Assembly (NCBI RefSeq): GCF_902506415.1
Contig: NZ_LR733275.1
Coordinates: 2,581,795 to 2,645,794 of the forward strand
DNA: 64,000 bases
Source of the DNA: Massilia sp. 9I
Lineage (GTDB): Bacteria; Pseudomonadota; Gammaproteobacteria; Burkholderiales; Burkholderiaceae_D
Direction of reading: 5' to 3'
The translations under genes were made by a program, and so were the position numbers. The notes below the pieces were generated by a model. It was not told the DNA's origin. It searched no databases and worked only from the letters and a program-made list of their open reading frames with translations. Positions 54,645 to 63,275 of this stretch are shown here, one piece after another. Each line of letters begins with the position of its first letter. Position 1 is the stretch's first letter.

Positions 54645-56188
54645 GGCGCCTCCCCAATCACGACGATGTCCTGGTGTATATGGAGATAATCCATGGCGCG
54701 CGCCAGCGCGCCGGGCGACGCGGCGTGCACCGTGAACAGCGGCTGACCGCGGCTGACCGCGGTCCCGAGCGGCGCGCCGAACTCGACCCCGGCCACGGCG
54801 TCCAGCGGTGCGCCTGCTTGCTTGGCGACCCGCGCCAGGCGACGGTTGTCGACCGCGATGACGCGGCCGGCGCGGCTGGCGCACCACTCCTGGCGAAAGC
54901 CCGCCACCGGCGGCGTGCGCAGCCCGCCCTGGGCTTCGCAGATCGCCTCGAACTTGCGCCATGCGGCGCCGCTGTCGAGCGCGCCGCGCGCCATGGCCAG
55001 GCCCGCACCGGGCGCCGCCTTCCCCCCGAGCTCCAGCACCTCTCCCGCCAGCATCAGCGCGCGCCTGCGCAGGTCCGCCGGCGCAGCAGGCAGACCACGC
55101 AGGACGGCAAGCGCATCGTGTGCTTCCAGCGCCGGGCCGATCCCCCTGCCGACCGGTTGGCTGCCGTCGGTCTCGATCATCCTGAGCGTGAGCCCGAAGT
55201 GCAGGGAGACGACGTGGAACAGCCGGATCAGCGAGGTGGCGGCTGCGGCGGTGCGTACCTTGGCGCTCGGGCCGACCGGGATGTCGATCACGACATGGGT
55301 GGAGCCGGCGGCGACCTTCTTCGACAGCACCGACGACACCAGCGAGGCGTCGCCATCGAAGTCGAGCGGACGCGCGACCCGGATCAGGACGTCGTCGGCG
55401 GGGCTGAGCTGGACCGCGCCGCCCCACACGATGCAGCCGCCCTCGCGCTCGACCACACGCCTCATCTGCGCAAGGTCGAGCGTGACCGGCGCCAGGGTCT
55501 CCATGGCGTCCGCGGTGCCGGCCGGCGACGTGATCGCACGCGAGGATGTCTTCGGGATCAAGAGGCCGCAAGCGGCCACGATCGGCACCACCAGCAGCGT
55601 GGTGCGGTTGCCGGGCAGGCCGCCGACGCAGTGCTTGTCGACCACGGGCGCGCGCGGCCATGCCAGGCGCTGGCCGGCCTGCACCATCCCCGCCGTCAGC
55701 GCGGCCACCTCCCCCACTTTCAGGCTGCCGCCGGCGCAGGCGGTGATGAAACTGGCGATCTCGATGTCGCTGTACAGGCCGTGCGCGATCTCGCCAACGA
55801 TGGCGCCGGCGGCCTCGCGGTCCAGTTCCTGGCCGTAGATCTTGGCGCGCACCAGCGCAAACGAACGGGCCGGCGGCGCTGCCGCGATCTGCGCCATGCT
55901 CCCCTCCGGCACGCGCAGCCGGCGCCAGGCTGTTTCGGACAGGCCGGCCTCTCCCTCGGGCAGCAGCGCCGGAGCGACCAGATTGACCTGCGCAACCACG
56001 GAACGCGCGCCGACCACGATCTCGGCCTTGCTGCCGGTGGCGAAGCCATGCACCGTGCAGGCGGGGCTGTCCGCCGCCAGGTACAGCAGCGCCGCGCTGC
56101 CGCTGTCGATGCCCATGCGGCGCAGGCGCGCGCCGAAGGCCCCGGTGTGGGCCGGTCCCGCCGACGGCCGCGGCAGGGCGGCGCTCAC
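54641..56188 (-). CDS. AMP-phosphorylase-type thymidine phosphorylase family protein
   Basis: A 515-residue protein. An N-terminal domain of about 90 residues precedes the phosphorylase core, as in archaeal AMP phosphorylase. The phosphate motif reads DKHCVGGLPGNRTT, with PGNRTT typical of AMP phosphorylase instead of the GD of thymidine phosphorylase. VPIVAACGLLIPKTSSRAIT and SPAGTADAMETL follow. These enzymes split nucleoside monophosphates with phosphate to free base and ribose 1,5-bisphosphate. The GTG start overlaps the RNase gene stop by four bases. Substrate class is inferred from motifs; NMP use is likely but unproven. Confidence 0.87.
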   Translation of the reverse strand: MSAALPRPSAGPAHTGAFGARLRRMGIDSGSAALLYLAADSPACTVHGFATGSKAEIVVGARSVVAQVNLVAPALLPEGEAGLSETAWRRLRVPEGSMAQIAAAPPARSFALVRAKIYGQELDREAAGAIVGEIAHGLYSDIEIASFITACAGGSLKVGEVAALTAGMVQAGQRLAWPRAPVVDKHCVGGLPGNRTTLLVVPIVAACGLLIPKTSSRAITSPAGTADAMETLAPVTLDLAQMRRVVEREGGCIVWGGAVQLSPADDVLIRVARPLDFDGDASLVSSVLSKKVAAGSTHVVIDIPVGPSAKVRTAAAATSLIRLFHVVSLHFGLTLRMIETDGSQPVGRGIGPALEAHDALAVLRGLPAAPADLRRRALMLAGEVLELGGKAAPGAGLAMARGALDSGAAWRKFEAICEAQGGLRTPPVAGFRQEWCASRAGRVIAVDNRRLARVAKQAGAPLDAVAGVEFGAPLGTAVSRGQPLFTVHAASPGALARAMDYLHIHQDIVVIGEAP

Positions 56189-57543
56189 AGGCGCAGCTCC
56201 TGCAGGTGTTCCGGCACCAGGCAGTCCCAGTTCAGCTCATGCTTGATACGGTAGCGCAGGGCTTCGGAGGCGCCCGGCTCGCCGTGGGTGACGAAGGTAC
56301 GGCGCGGCGCGGCGCCGAGTGTTCCGAGCCAGGCCATGAGGCCATCGCTGTCGGCATGCGCCGACAGGTTGTCCACGCAGGCGACCTGGGCGCGCACCCG
56401 CAGGTCCTGGCCGTGGATCCGCACCGTCGCGGCCCCGCCCACCAGCGCCGCGCCGCGCGTACCGCCTGCCTGGAAGCCGGCGAACAGGATGGTGTTGCGG
56501 TGATCCTCCACGAAGGCCTTGATGTGATGCAGCACGCGGCCGCCGGTGGCCATGCCGCTGGCGGAGATGATCACCTTGGGTCCCTGGCGGCGGTCGAGCT
56601 CCTTCGATTCCTCGACCGTGTTGATGATGGTGGCGGCGCGGCACATCGCCTCGCACTGCGCCTGGTCAAGACGGTGATCGGCGCGGTGCCTGCGGTAGAT
56701 CGCGGTGGCGTCCTTTGCCATCGGGCTGTCGAGGAAGATCGGGAGAAAGGCCGGGATCGCCCCCGATTCCTTGAGCCGGTGCATGGCATACAGCAGGTTC
56801 TGGGCACGGCCGACGGCGAACGCCGGAATCACGACCACGCCGCCGCGCGCGCTGGTCTCGCGGATCGCGGCGCCCAGGGCCAGCATCGGATCGCGCTTGT
56901 CGTGCAGGCGGTCGCCGTACGTCGACTCCACCACCACGTAATCGCTCGCTTCCAGCGGCGCCGGGGCCAGCATCACCGGATCGTCCGAACGCCCGAGGTC
57001 GCCGGAAAACGTGATGCGGCGACGGCCATCGTCGAGCGCGACGCTGGCGGCGCCCAGGATGTGCCCGGCGCGGCGGAATGTCGCGCCCAGTCCGGGCGCG
57101 ACCGCGACATGGCGATCGAAGGAAACCGGGGCGAGCTGGCGCAGGCAGATCCGCGCGTCCTCTTCGGTGTACAAGGGCAGCGCCGGGCTGTGCCGGGTGG
57201 CGCCATGGCGATTGAGGAAGGCGGCGTCCTCCTCCTGCAGGTGACCGCTGTCGGGCAGCAGGATGCGGCACAGGTCGGCCGTGGCCTCGCTGCATAGGAT
57301 CTTGCCGCGAAAACCGGACTTGACCAGCAGCGGCAGGTAGCCGCTGTGGTCAAGGTGCGCATGGGTCAGCACGACCGCGTCCAGCCGCGCGGGGTCGAGC
57401 GGCAGACGTACCCAGTTACGCAGGCGCAACTGCTTGTACCCCTGGAACAGTCCGCAGTCGAGGAGGATGGAGGCATGCTCGCCGCTGACCAGGTATTTCG
57501 ACCCGGTGACGGTACCTGTTCCGCCGAGAAATTGAATGCGCAT
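56185..57543 (-). CDS. Beta-CASP metallo-beta-lactamase RNase
   Basis: A 452-residue protein starting at the ATG at 57543 (MRIQFLGGTGTVTGSKYL). The metallo-beta-lactamase motifs are THAHLDHSG near residue 61, RAGHILGAAS near 160 and FSGDLGR near 180. Beta-CASP elements are ESTYGDR near 205, ISASGMATGGRVLHH near 325 and NLSAHADSDG near 390. It belongs to the CPSF73/Ysh1-like group of RNA endo/exonucleases. It is first in a coupled operon with nucleotide phosphorolysis genes, and a perfect FNR box lies 73 bp upstream. The sequence of genes suggests RNA to nucleotide to ribose-phosphate turnover under low oxygen. Confidence 0.92.
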   Translation of the reverse strand: MRIQFLGGTGTVTGSKYLVSGEHASILLDCGLFQGYKQLRLRNWVRLPLDPARLDAVVLTHAHLDHSGYLPLLVKSGFRGKILCSEATADLCRILLPDSGHLQEEDAAFLNRHGATRHSPALPLYTEEDARICLRQLAPVSFDRHVAVAPGLGATFRRAGHILGAASVALDDGRRRITFSGDLGRSDDPVMLAPAPLEASDYVVVESTYGDRLHDKRDPMLALGAAIRETSARGGVVVIPAFAVGRAQNLLYAMHRLKESGAIPAFLPIFLDSPMAKDATAIYRRHRADHRLDQAQCEAMCRAATIINTVEESKELDRRQGPKVIISASGMATGGRVLHHIKAFVEDHRNTILFAGFQAGGTRGAALVGGAATVRIHGQDLRVRAQVACVDNLSAHADSDGLMAWLGTLGAAPRRTFVTHGEPGASEALRYRIKHELNWDCLVPEHLQELRL

Positions 57544-57615
57544 AAAAGCTTTCAAGTGGTGAAGCCCGGGCGGGCTGGCCAGTATGATCTTAGATGCTCG
57601 GCAATTCTCGGATCA

Positions 57616-57629
57616 TTGATTTACATCAA
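57616..57629. promoter_or_regulatory. FNR box of the beta-CASP RNase operon
   Basis: TTGATTTACATCAA is a perfect FNR palindrome (TTGAT-N4-ATCAA). Its centre is about 80 bp before the start codon of the minus-strand operon. With the usual -41.5 placement the leader would be about 40 bases. Confidence 0.85.
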
Positions 57630-57689
57630 ATTACTCCGTCATTGTTTCTACGGGCGAAGCAGCGAGCAGGCTGGCCCTCCCTGTTCAAG

Positions 57690-58000
57690 GCGTCGCCGCC
57701 GCGGCCGCGGCCTGTGCGCCGGCCGCGTCGATCGTGATGATGCCGTCGACGGCGGTTTCGAACACGGTACGCATGCGTTCCTCACTGCCGCGCAGAGTGG
57801 CTTGTTGGCCAGCACGATGTTGCCCGATTCATCGGCGGCCAGCATCGGGTCGCGGCTGGCGCGCAGCAGCCAGCCGAGGCTGGCCTCGGAGACGGTATCG
57901 GTTTGGGTCGGAAGGGTGCGCACCCGGACAATCCGAGACCTTTCCGGTGCCGAGCTGAACCCGCTGCTGTATCTCTGCCGGTCTTCAAAATTCACGAGTT
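57690..58000 (-). pseudogene. Remnant of a PAS-domain sensor protein
   Basis: On the minus strand one frame gives EASLGWLLRASRDPMLAADE, then SGNIVLANKPLCA, the start of a PAS domain. After a frame change near 57793 another frame gives GSEERMRTVFETAVDGIITI and DAAG, the start of a second PAS domain as in FixL-like oxygen sensors; a poly-Ala run and stop follow. Neither domain is complete and no kinase part follows. The piece lies between two FNR-controlled promoters. It may be the scar of a FixL-type sensor gene or two fused ends. Confidence 0.6.
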
Positions 58001-58002
58001 TT

Positions 58003-58016
58003 TTGATCTCCGTCAA
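58003..58016. promoter_or_regulatory. FNR box of the usp-phaC-ATPase operon
   Basis: TTGATCTCCGTCAA matches the FNR consensus with one G for A. It lies 111 bp before the start codon of the universal stress protein gene. The same CTnC core occurs in the box at 52071. Confidence 0.75.
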
Positions 58017-58126
58017 ATCGGATTCTGACTTTCCCCAGGTATAGCTTTACAGTGATTCAAGGCGTTCATCGATAGCGTCCCGCTGCTGTCGCCCTGGCGC
58101 CCCCTCTCATCCTGAAAGGAGCTCAC

Positions 58127-58978
58127 ATGTACAAGACGATCGTGGTCCACGTCGATGGCGGACCGGACCAGGACAGCCGCCTGCGCGCCGCCGCCTTGCT
58201 GGCCAAGGAACATGGCGCGCACCTGGTCGGCAGCGCCGCCACCGGCATCAGCTGGGTCAACTATGCGCTGCTGGCCGGCTCGGCCGGCGTGCCGGTACCG
58301 GAACCGGAATCCGATTTCCATGGCCTGCGCGAGGCGGCCCGTGCGCGCCTCGACGCATTCCTGCGCGCGGCCGGACGGCTCGGTGTCGACTCGCTCGAAA
58401 CGCGCATGGCCGAGGCCGATCCGCGCGACGCCCTGCTGCTGGAGTCGCGCTACGCCGACCTGGTGGTGCTCAGCCAGGAACACGCCGGGGCGCCGGCGCC
58501 TGCCCTCGCGGCGCAGGCGCGCCACCTGCCGGAGTTCCTCGCGCTGCGCGGGGCGCGGCCCGTGCTGGTGGTGCCGGCGCGCTACGAAGATGCGGCGATC
58601 CCCGGGGCCGCCGTGGTCGGATGGGACGGCAGCATGCAGGCCATGCGCGCCATTGCCGCCGCCCTCCCCCTGCTGCGCCGCGCAGAGAACGTCAAGCTGG
58701 CCCTGATCAATCCCGACCGCCTGTCCGAACTGCATGGCGAGGACCCGGGCGCCGACATGGCGCTCTACCTGGCGCGCCACGGCGTGCGTGTGGAGGTGGT
58801 GTGCGAGCGCACGAACCTGCCGGTGGGGGCCGCGCTGGCGGCGCTGGCCCGTGACTGCGACGCCGGCCTGATGGTGGCCGGCGCTTTCGGCCATAGCCGC
58901 TACCGCGAATGGGTGCTGGGCGGCGCCACCCGCGAACTGCTGGAACGCGCCCCGGTCCCGCTGCTGCTCGCGCACTGA
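58127..58978 (+). CDS. Universal stress protein (two UspA-type domains)
   Basis: A 283-residue cytoplasmic protein with two Usp domains (about 1-145 and 155-283). The second ends with the nucleotide motif GAFGHSRYREWVLGGATR (G-x2-G-x9-G-[ST]); the first lacks it. AAAGGAG precedes the ATG. Tandem Usp proteins of this kind are frequent members of FNR/Anr regulons and help survival without oxygen. It is three bases upstream of the PHA synthase gene, clearly in one operon. Confidence 0.92.
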   Translation: MYKTIVVHVDGGPDQDSRLRAAALLAKEHGAHLVGSAATGISWVNYALLAGSAGVPVPEPESDFHGLREAARARLDAFLRAAGRLGVDSLETRMAEADPRDALLLESRYADLVVLSQEHAGAPAPALAAQARHLPEFLALRGARPVLVVPARYEDAAIPGAAVVGWDGSMQAMRAIAAALPLLRRAENVKLALINPDRLSELHGEDPGADMALYLARHGVRVEVVCERTNLPVGAALAALARDCDAGLMVAGAFGHSRYREWVLGGATRELLERAPVPLLLAH

Positions 58979-58981
58979 TCC

Positions 58982-60772
58982 ATGGGAAAAGCCGAACACC
59001 CGATTCCCCCCAGCGAACTGCAGCGCGAGGGCAGTACCTGGCAGGGCGGCCGCCATGCGGACACGGCCGAGTGGGATGCCGGCCGCGCCACCGCCGACCT
59101 GGTCCTGAACGCCTGGCTCGGCCGGTTCACCGCCCATGTGTCGCCGGCCGCACTGGGACTGGCCTGGCAGGACTGGGCCAGCCATCTCCTGCTGTCACCT
59201 GACAAGGCGCTCGAGCTGGCCTTGCTGGCCGGCGTCCACCTGGGGCGCTGGGTACAGTACGGCGCGACGGCGGCCTGCACCGGCGGGGCGGCGCCCCCAC
59301 CAGTCGCGCCACTGGCGCAGGACAAGCGTTTTGCCGACCCGGCCTGGCAGTCCTGGCCGTGGAACATGCTCAGCCAGGGTTTCCTGCTGAGCCAGCAGTG
59401 GTGGCACCGGGCGACCTGCGGCGTCCCCGGCGTCTCGCCCCACCACACCGATGTCGTTACTTTCGTCGCGCGCCAGATGCTCGACGCCGTGGCGCCTTCA
59501 AACTTCCTCGCAACCAACCCGGTCGTGCAGCGGGTCACGGCTGCCAGCGCCGGGCGCAACCTGGTCAACGGCATGCTGCGCGCCGCGCAGGACGCCCGCG
59601 ATGCGCTGGGGGGCGTCCGCGCTTCACCCGGCTGCCTGCCGGGGCGCGACGTCGCCCTGACGCCGGGCCGGGTGGTGCTGGCCAACCGCCTGATCGAGCT
59701 GCTGCGCTACGATCCCGCCACGCCCACGGTCCATGCGAAGCCGCTGCTGTTCGTGCCGGCCTGGATCATGAAATACTACATCCTCGACCTGTCGCCGCAG
59801 AACTCGCTGGTGCGCTACCTGGTGGAACAGGGGCACACCGTCTATATGATCTCCTGGAAAAACCCGGATGCGGCCGACCGCGACCTGTCGCTGGAAGACT
59901 ATCGCCGGCTGGGCGTGATGGCTGCGATCGAGGCGATCGTGGCCGAGACCGGGGCTCCCGCCGTGAACGCCTGCGGCTACTGCCTGGGCGGGACCCTGCT
60001 GGCGATCGCCGCGGCAGCAATGGCGCGCGACGGCGATGCCCGGCTGGCCAGCATGACCCTGCTTGCGGCCCAGGTCGATTTCACGGAACCGGGCGAGCTC
60101 TCCCTGTTCATCGACGACAGCGAGATCCGGTTCCTGGAGGCGGCGATGTGGCAGCAGGGCTACCTCGATACGCGCCAGATGGCGGGCGCCTTCCAGCTGC
60201 TGCGTTCGAACGACCTGATCTGGTCGCGGCGCTTGCGCCAGTACCTGCTCGACCTGCCGAACCAGGATAACGATCTCGCCTCGTGGAATGCGGACGCCAC
60301 CCGCATGCCCTACCGCATGCACTCGGAATACCTGCGCAAGCTCTTCCTGAAAAACAGCCTGGCCAGCATGCGCTACCACGTCGACGGGCGCCCGGTGTCG
60401 CTGACCGACATCCACTTGCCGGTGTTCGCCGTCGGCACCCGCACCGACCACGTCGCGCCGTGGCGCTCGGTCTACAAGATCATCGCGCTGACCGACACCG
60501 CGGTCACCTTCCTGCTGACCTCGGGTGGCCATAACGCCGGGGTCGTATCGCCGCCGGGGACCCCGCGCCGCAGCTACCAGATCGCCAGCCACGCGCACGA
60601 CGCCTCCTACATCGATCCGGACCGCTGGGAGCGCGACGCCGCTGCGCACGAAGGCAGCTGGTGGCCGGCCTGGGAGTCCTGGCTGGCCACCCGTGCGGGC
60701 CCACGGGTAGCCCCGCCGCCGTCCGCAGCCGGGCTGGGTCCGGCGCCGGGCAGCTACGTGCTGGCGCCATGA
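58982..60772 (+). CDS. phaC: Class I polyhydroxyalkanoate synthase
   Basis: A 596-residue synthase polymerising (R)-3-hydroxyacyl-CoA. The lipase-like box GYCLGG (catalytic Cys, near residue 330), the Asp in GTRTDHVAPW near 482 and the His in SGGHNAG near 512 make the triad. The N-terminal 90 residues are variable. The length is normal for class I. No phaA/phaB genes are adjacent. Instead it sits in a stress operon between a universal stress protein and a P-type ATPase, behind an FNR box. This suggests a second synthase used as an electron sink under low oxygen rather than the main phaCAB locus. Confidence 0.95.
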   Translation: MGKAEHPIPPSELQREGSTWQGGRHADTAEWDAGRATADLVLNAWLGRFTAHVSPAALGLAWQDWASHLLLSPDKALELALLAGVHLGRWVQYGATAACTGGAAPPPVAPLAQDKRFADPAWQSWPWNMLSQGFLLSQQWWHRATCGVPGVSPHHTDVVTFVARQMLDAVAPSNFLATNPVVQRVTAASAGRNLVNGMLRAAQDARDALGGVRASPGCLPGRDVALTPGRVVLANRLIELLRYDPATPTVHAKPLLFVPAWIMKYYILDLSPQNSLVRYLVEQGHTVYMISWKNPDAADRDLSLEDYRRLGVMAAIEAIVAETGAPAVNACGYCLGGTLLAIAAAAMARDGDARLASMTLLAAQVDFTEPGELSLFIDDSEIRFLEAAMWQQGYLDTRQMAGAFQLLRSNDLIWSRRLRQYLLDLPNQDNDLASWNADATRMPYRMHSEYLRKLFLKNSLASMRYHVDGRPVSLTDIHLPVFAVGTRTDHVAPWRSVYKIIALTDTAVTFLLTSGGHNAGVVSPPGTPRRSYQIASHAHDASYIDPDRWERDAAAHEGSWWPAWESWLATRAGPRVAPPPSAAGLGPAPGSYVLAP

Positions 60773-63261
60773 ACGACTCCAACCGGACGGCGTTCACAGG
60801 GCTGTCCGACGCCGAAGCCGGGCGCCGGCTTGCGCAGGACGGCCCCAACGCCCTGCCCGACGGCGGGCGCCGCGGCTGGGCCGCGATCGCGCGCGACGCG
60901 GCGCGCGAACCGATGTTCCTGCTGCTGGCCGGCGCCGCCCTGCTCTACCTGATGCTGGGCGAGCCGCGCGAAAGCCTGTTCCTGCTGGCCATGGTCTTGC
61001 TGATGCTCGGCATGACGCTGTACCAGGAGGGCAGGACCGAGCGCGCCCTGGCCGCCCTGCGCGACCTGAGCGCGCCGGCGGCCACGGTGCTGCGCGGTGG
61101 CCAGCGCCGGCGCATTCCCGCGTCCAGCCTGGTGCGCGGCGACCTGCTGCTGCTGGCCGAAGGAGACCGGGTGCCGGCCGACGCCCTGCTGCTCGACGGT
61201 GGCGGCCTGGCGGTCGACGAGTCGCTCCTGACCGGAGAATCGGTGCCGGTGGCCAAGCGGCCAGGCCCCGAGGACACCCCTGCCGCCGAACCCGGCGGCG
61301 AAGCATCCTGCTGGGTATTCGCCGGCACCCTGGTGGTCCAGGGCGAAGCACTGGCGCGGGTCGGCGCCACCGGCGCGCGCAGCCAGCTGGGACGGATCGG
61401 CGCCGCCCTGGCGACCATCGACGCGCCGCGCGGACGCCTGCAACGCGAAACGCAGAGCCTGGCCCAGCGCCTGGCCTTGCTTGGCCTGGGCGTGAGCCTG
61501 CTGCTGGTGCTGGTGATCGGTTTGCGTGGCGGCGGCTGGCTGCAGGCGCTGCTGGCCGGCGTGGCGCTGTCGATGTCGGTGCTGCCGGAGGAATTTCCGG
61601 TGGTGCTGACGGTTTTCCCGGCGATCGGCGCCTGGCGCCTGGCGCGCCGGAACGTGCTGACGCGGCGCCTGGCCGCGATCGAGATCCTGGGCTCGACCTC
61701 GGTGCTGTGTGTCGACAAGACCGGCACCCTGACCGAGAACCGCATGGCGCTGCAGCGCCTGTGGGCCGGCGGCGCCGGGCAGGAGTACACACCGGGCACG
61801 GCGCTGGCGCCCGCCTTGCGCGCCCTGCTCAGCGCCGCGGTCCACGCCAGCCGCCCGCGCTCGCCCGATCCGATCGACCGCGCGCTGGGGCTTGCCGGGC
61901 TGCCCGGGGAAGCGGGCGACGGCGCCGCGCCCGTCTTGCTGCGCGAATACGGCCTGAGCGCAAGCCGGCCCGCCCTGATCCGGGTACGGCGCGAGAACGG
62001 CGGCATTGTCGCCGCCGCCAAAGGCGCGCCGGAAACCGTGATCGCCATGTGCCGGGAGGGCGAGCGCGCGGCGGCGCTGGCCGCCGCCGCCGCCATGGGC
62101 CGCCAGGGCCTGCGCGTGCTGGCGGTTGCCGAGGCGCGCGGCCTCGCGCTGCCGCTGCCGGAGGACCCGGCTGCCTTGCCCTACCGCCTGCTCGGGCTGG
62201 TGGCGCTGGCGGATCCGCTGCGCGACGATATCCCGGCCGCCGTGGCCGACTGCCGGCGCGCCGGCGTGCGTGTCGTCATGATCACGGGCGACCATCCGGA
62301 GACGGCGGCGGCGATCGCGCGCCAGGCCGGTCTCGAAAATGGCGCCACGCTCACCGGTCCCGAGATCGCGCGCCTGGCGCCGCCGGAGCTGGCGGCCAGG
62401 CTCGACGGCGTCGCCGTGTGCGCGCGCATCGTCCCCGAGCAGAAGCTGGCGATCGTCCGTGCGCTGCAAAGCCGCGGCGCGGTGGTGGCCATGACCGGCG
62501 ACGGCGTGAACGACGCACCCGCCCTGCGCGCCGCCGACGTCGGCGTTGCCATGGGACGGCGCGGCACCGACGTTGCGCGCGAGGCGGCCGAACTGACCCT
62601 GCTGGACGACCGCTTCGCTTCGCTGGTCGAGGCCTTGCGGGCCGGACGGCGCATCTTCAGCAACATGCGCAAGTCGATGGGCTACGTCACCGCCATCCAC
62701 GTGCCGATCACCCTGCTGGCGCTGCTGCCGCCCCTGATGGGCTGGCCGGTCCTGCTATTCCCTCTGCACATCGTGTTCCTGGAACTGGTCATCGATCCCG
62801 CCTGCTCGCTCGCGTTCGAGAACGAACCCGACGACGCGGACCTGATGCGGCGCCCCCCACGCCCCCATGGCGAGGCGCTGCTGGGCCGCGCGGCGATCGT
62901 TTCCGCACTGCTGCGCGGCCTGTGGGCGGCGCTGCTGGTGGTGGCCTGCTACGGCGCCGCCCTGGCGGTGCTCCCCGAGGGTGCCGCGCGCGCCACGGCC
63001 TTCAGCGCACTGTTGCTGTGCAACCTCGGCTTGCTGTTCTCCTATCGCCAGCGCGGCGGCAGCGCTGGCGTGCACGCATCGGCAAATCCCCTGTTCGCGG
63101 CCATCGCCGGCGTCGCCCTCGCGCTGCTCGCCCTCTGCCTGTTCGTACCGGCGGCCGCCTCCCTCATGCGCTTCAGCCCGCCGCCGGCGGAATGGATCGC
63201 CGCGGCGGCAGGCGTGGCCGTCCTGATGATCGCCGGGATCGAACTCGGGCGCCGGCGCTGA
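60769..63261 (+). CDS. P-type cation-transporting ATPase
   Basis: An 830-residue P2-type ATPase, overlapping the phaC stop by four bases (ATGA). Motifs: actuator TGES near residue 162, phosphorylation site DKTGTLT near 318, GAPETV in the nucleotide domain, and hinge GDGVNDAPAL near 580. The fourth membrane helix has PEEFPVVL where calcium pumps have PEGLP, so the ion (calcium, magnesium, manganese or other) is uncertain. The usual ten membrane helices can be placed, with the last six in the C-terminal 230 residues. Such ATPases often join Usp and Pha genes in Anr/FNR-type stress operons. Confidence 0.92.
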   Translation: MNDSNRTAFTGLSDAEAGRRLAQDGPNALPDGGRRGWAAIARDAAREPMFLLLAGAALLYLMLGEPRESLFLLAMVLLMLGMTLYQEGRTERALAALRDLSAPAATVLRGGQRRRIPASSLVRGDLLLLAEGDRVPADALLLDGGGLAVDESLLTGESVPVAKRPGPEDTPAAEPGGEASCWVFAGTLVVQGEALARVGATGARSQLGRIGAALATIDAPRGRLQRETQSLAQRLALLGLGVSLLLVLVIGLRGGGWLQALLAGVALSMSVLPEEFPVVLTVFPAIGAWRLARRNVLTRRLAAIEILGSTSVLCVDKTGTLTENRMALQRLWAGGAGQEYTPGTALAPALRALLSAAVHASRPRSPDPIDRALGLAGLPGEAGDGAAPVLLREYGLSASRPALIRVRRENGGIVAAAKGAPETVIAMCREGERAAALAAAAAMGRQGLRVLAVAEARGLALPLPEDPAALPYRLLGLVALADPLRDDIPAAVADCRRAGVRVVMITGDHPETAAAIARQAGLENGATLTGPEIARLAPPELAARLDGVAVCARIVPEQKLAIVRALQSRGAVVAMTGDGVNDAPALRAADVGVAMGRRGTDVAREAAELTLLDDRFASLVEALRAGRRIFSNMRKSMGYVTAIHVPITLLALLPPLMGWPVLLFPLHIVFLELVIDPACSLAFENEPDDADLMRRPPRPHGEALLGRAAIVSALLRGLWAALLVVACYGAALAVLPEGAARATAFSALLLCNLGLLFSYRQRGGSAGVHASANPLFAAIAGVALALLALCLFVPAAASLMRFSPPPAEWIAAAAGVAVLMIAGIELGRRR

Positions 63262-63275
63262 CGCCGTGAGGGACC

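Noticed and set aside
52081-54657. An 858-codon minus-strand frame opposite the L,D-transpeptidase
   Set aside because: Its sequence is His/Gly/Arg-rich without domains and is the mirror of a well-defined YkuD gene and of the PRPP synthetase gene in another frame.
57648-58016. A 122-codon minus-strand ORF as an intact small gene
   Set aside because: Its first codons lie inside the FNR box, the PAS similarity breaks off after some 25 residues and continues in another frame, so I describe it as a remnant.
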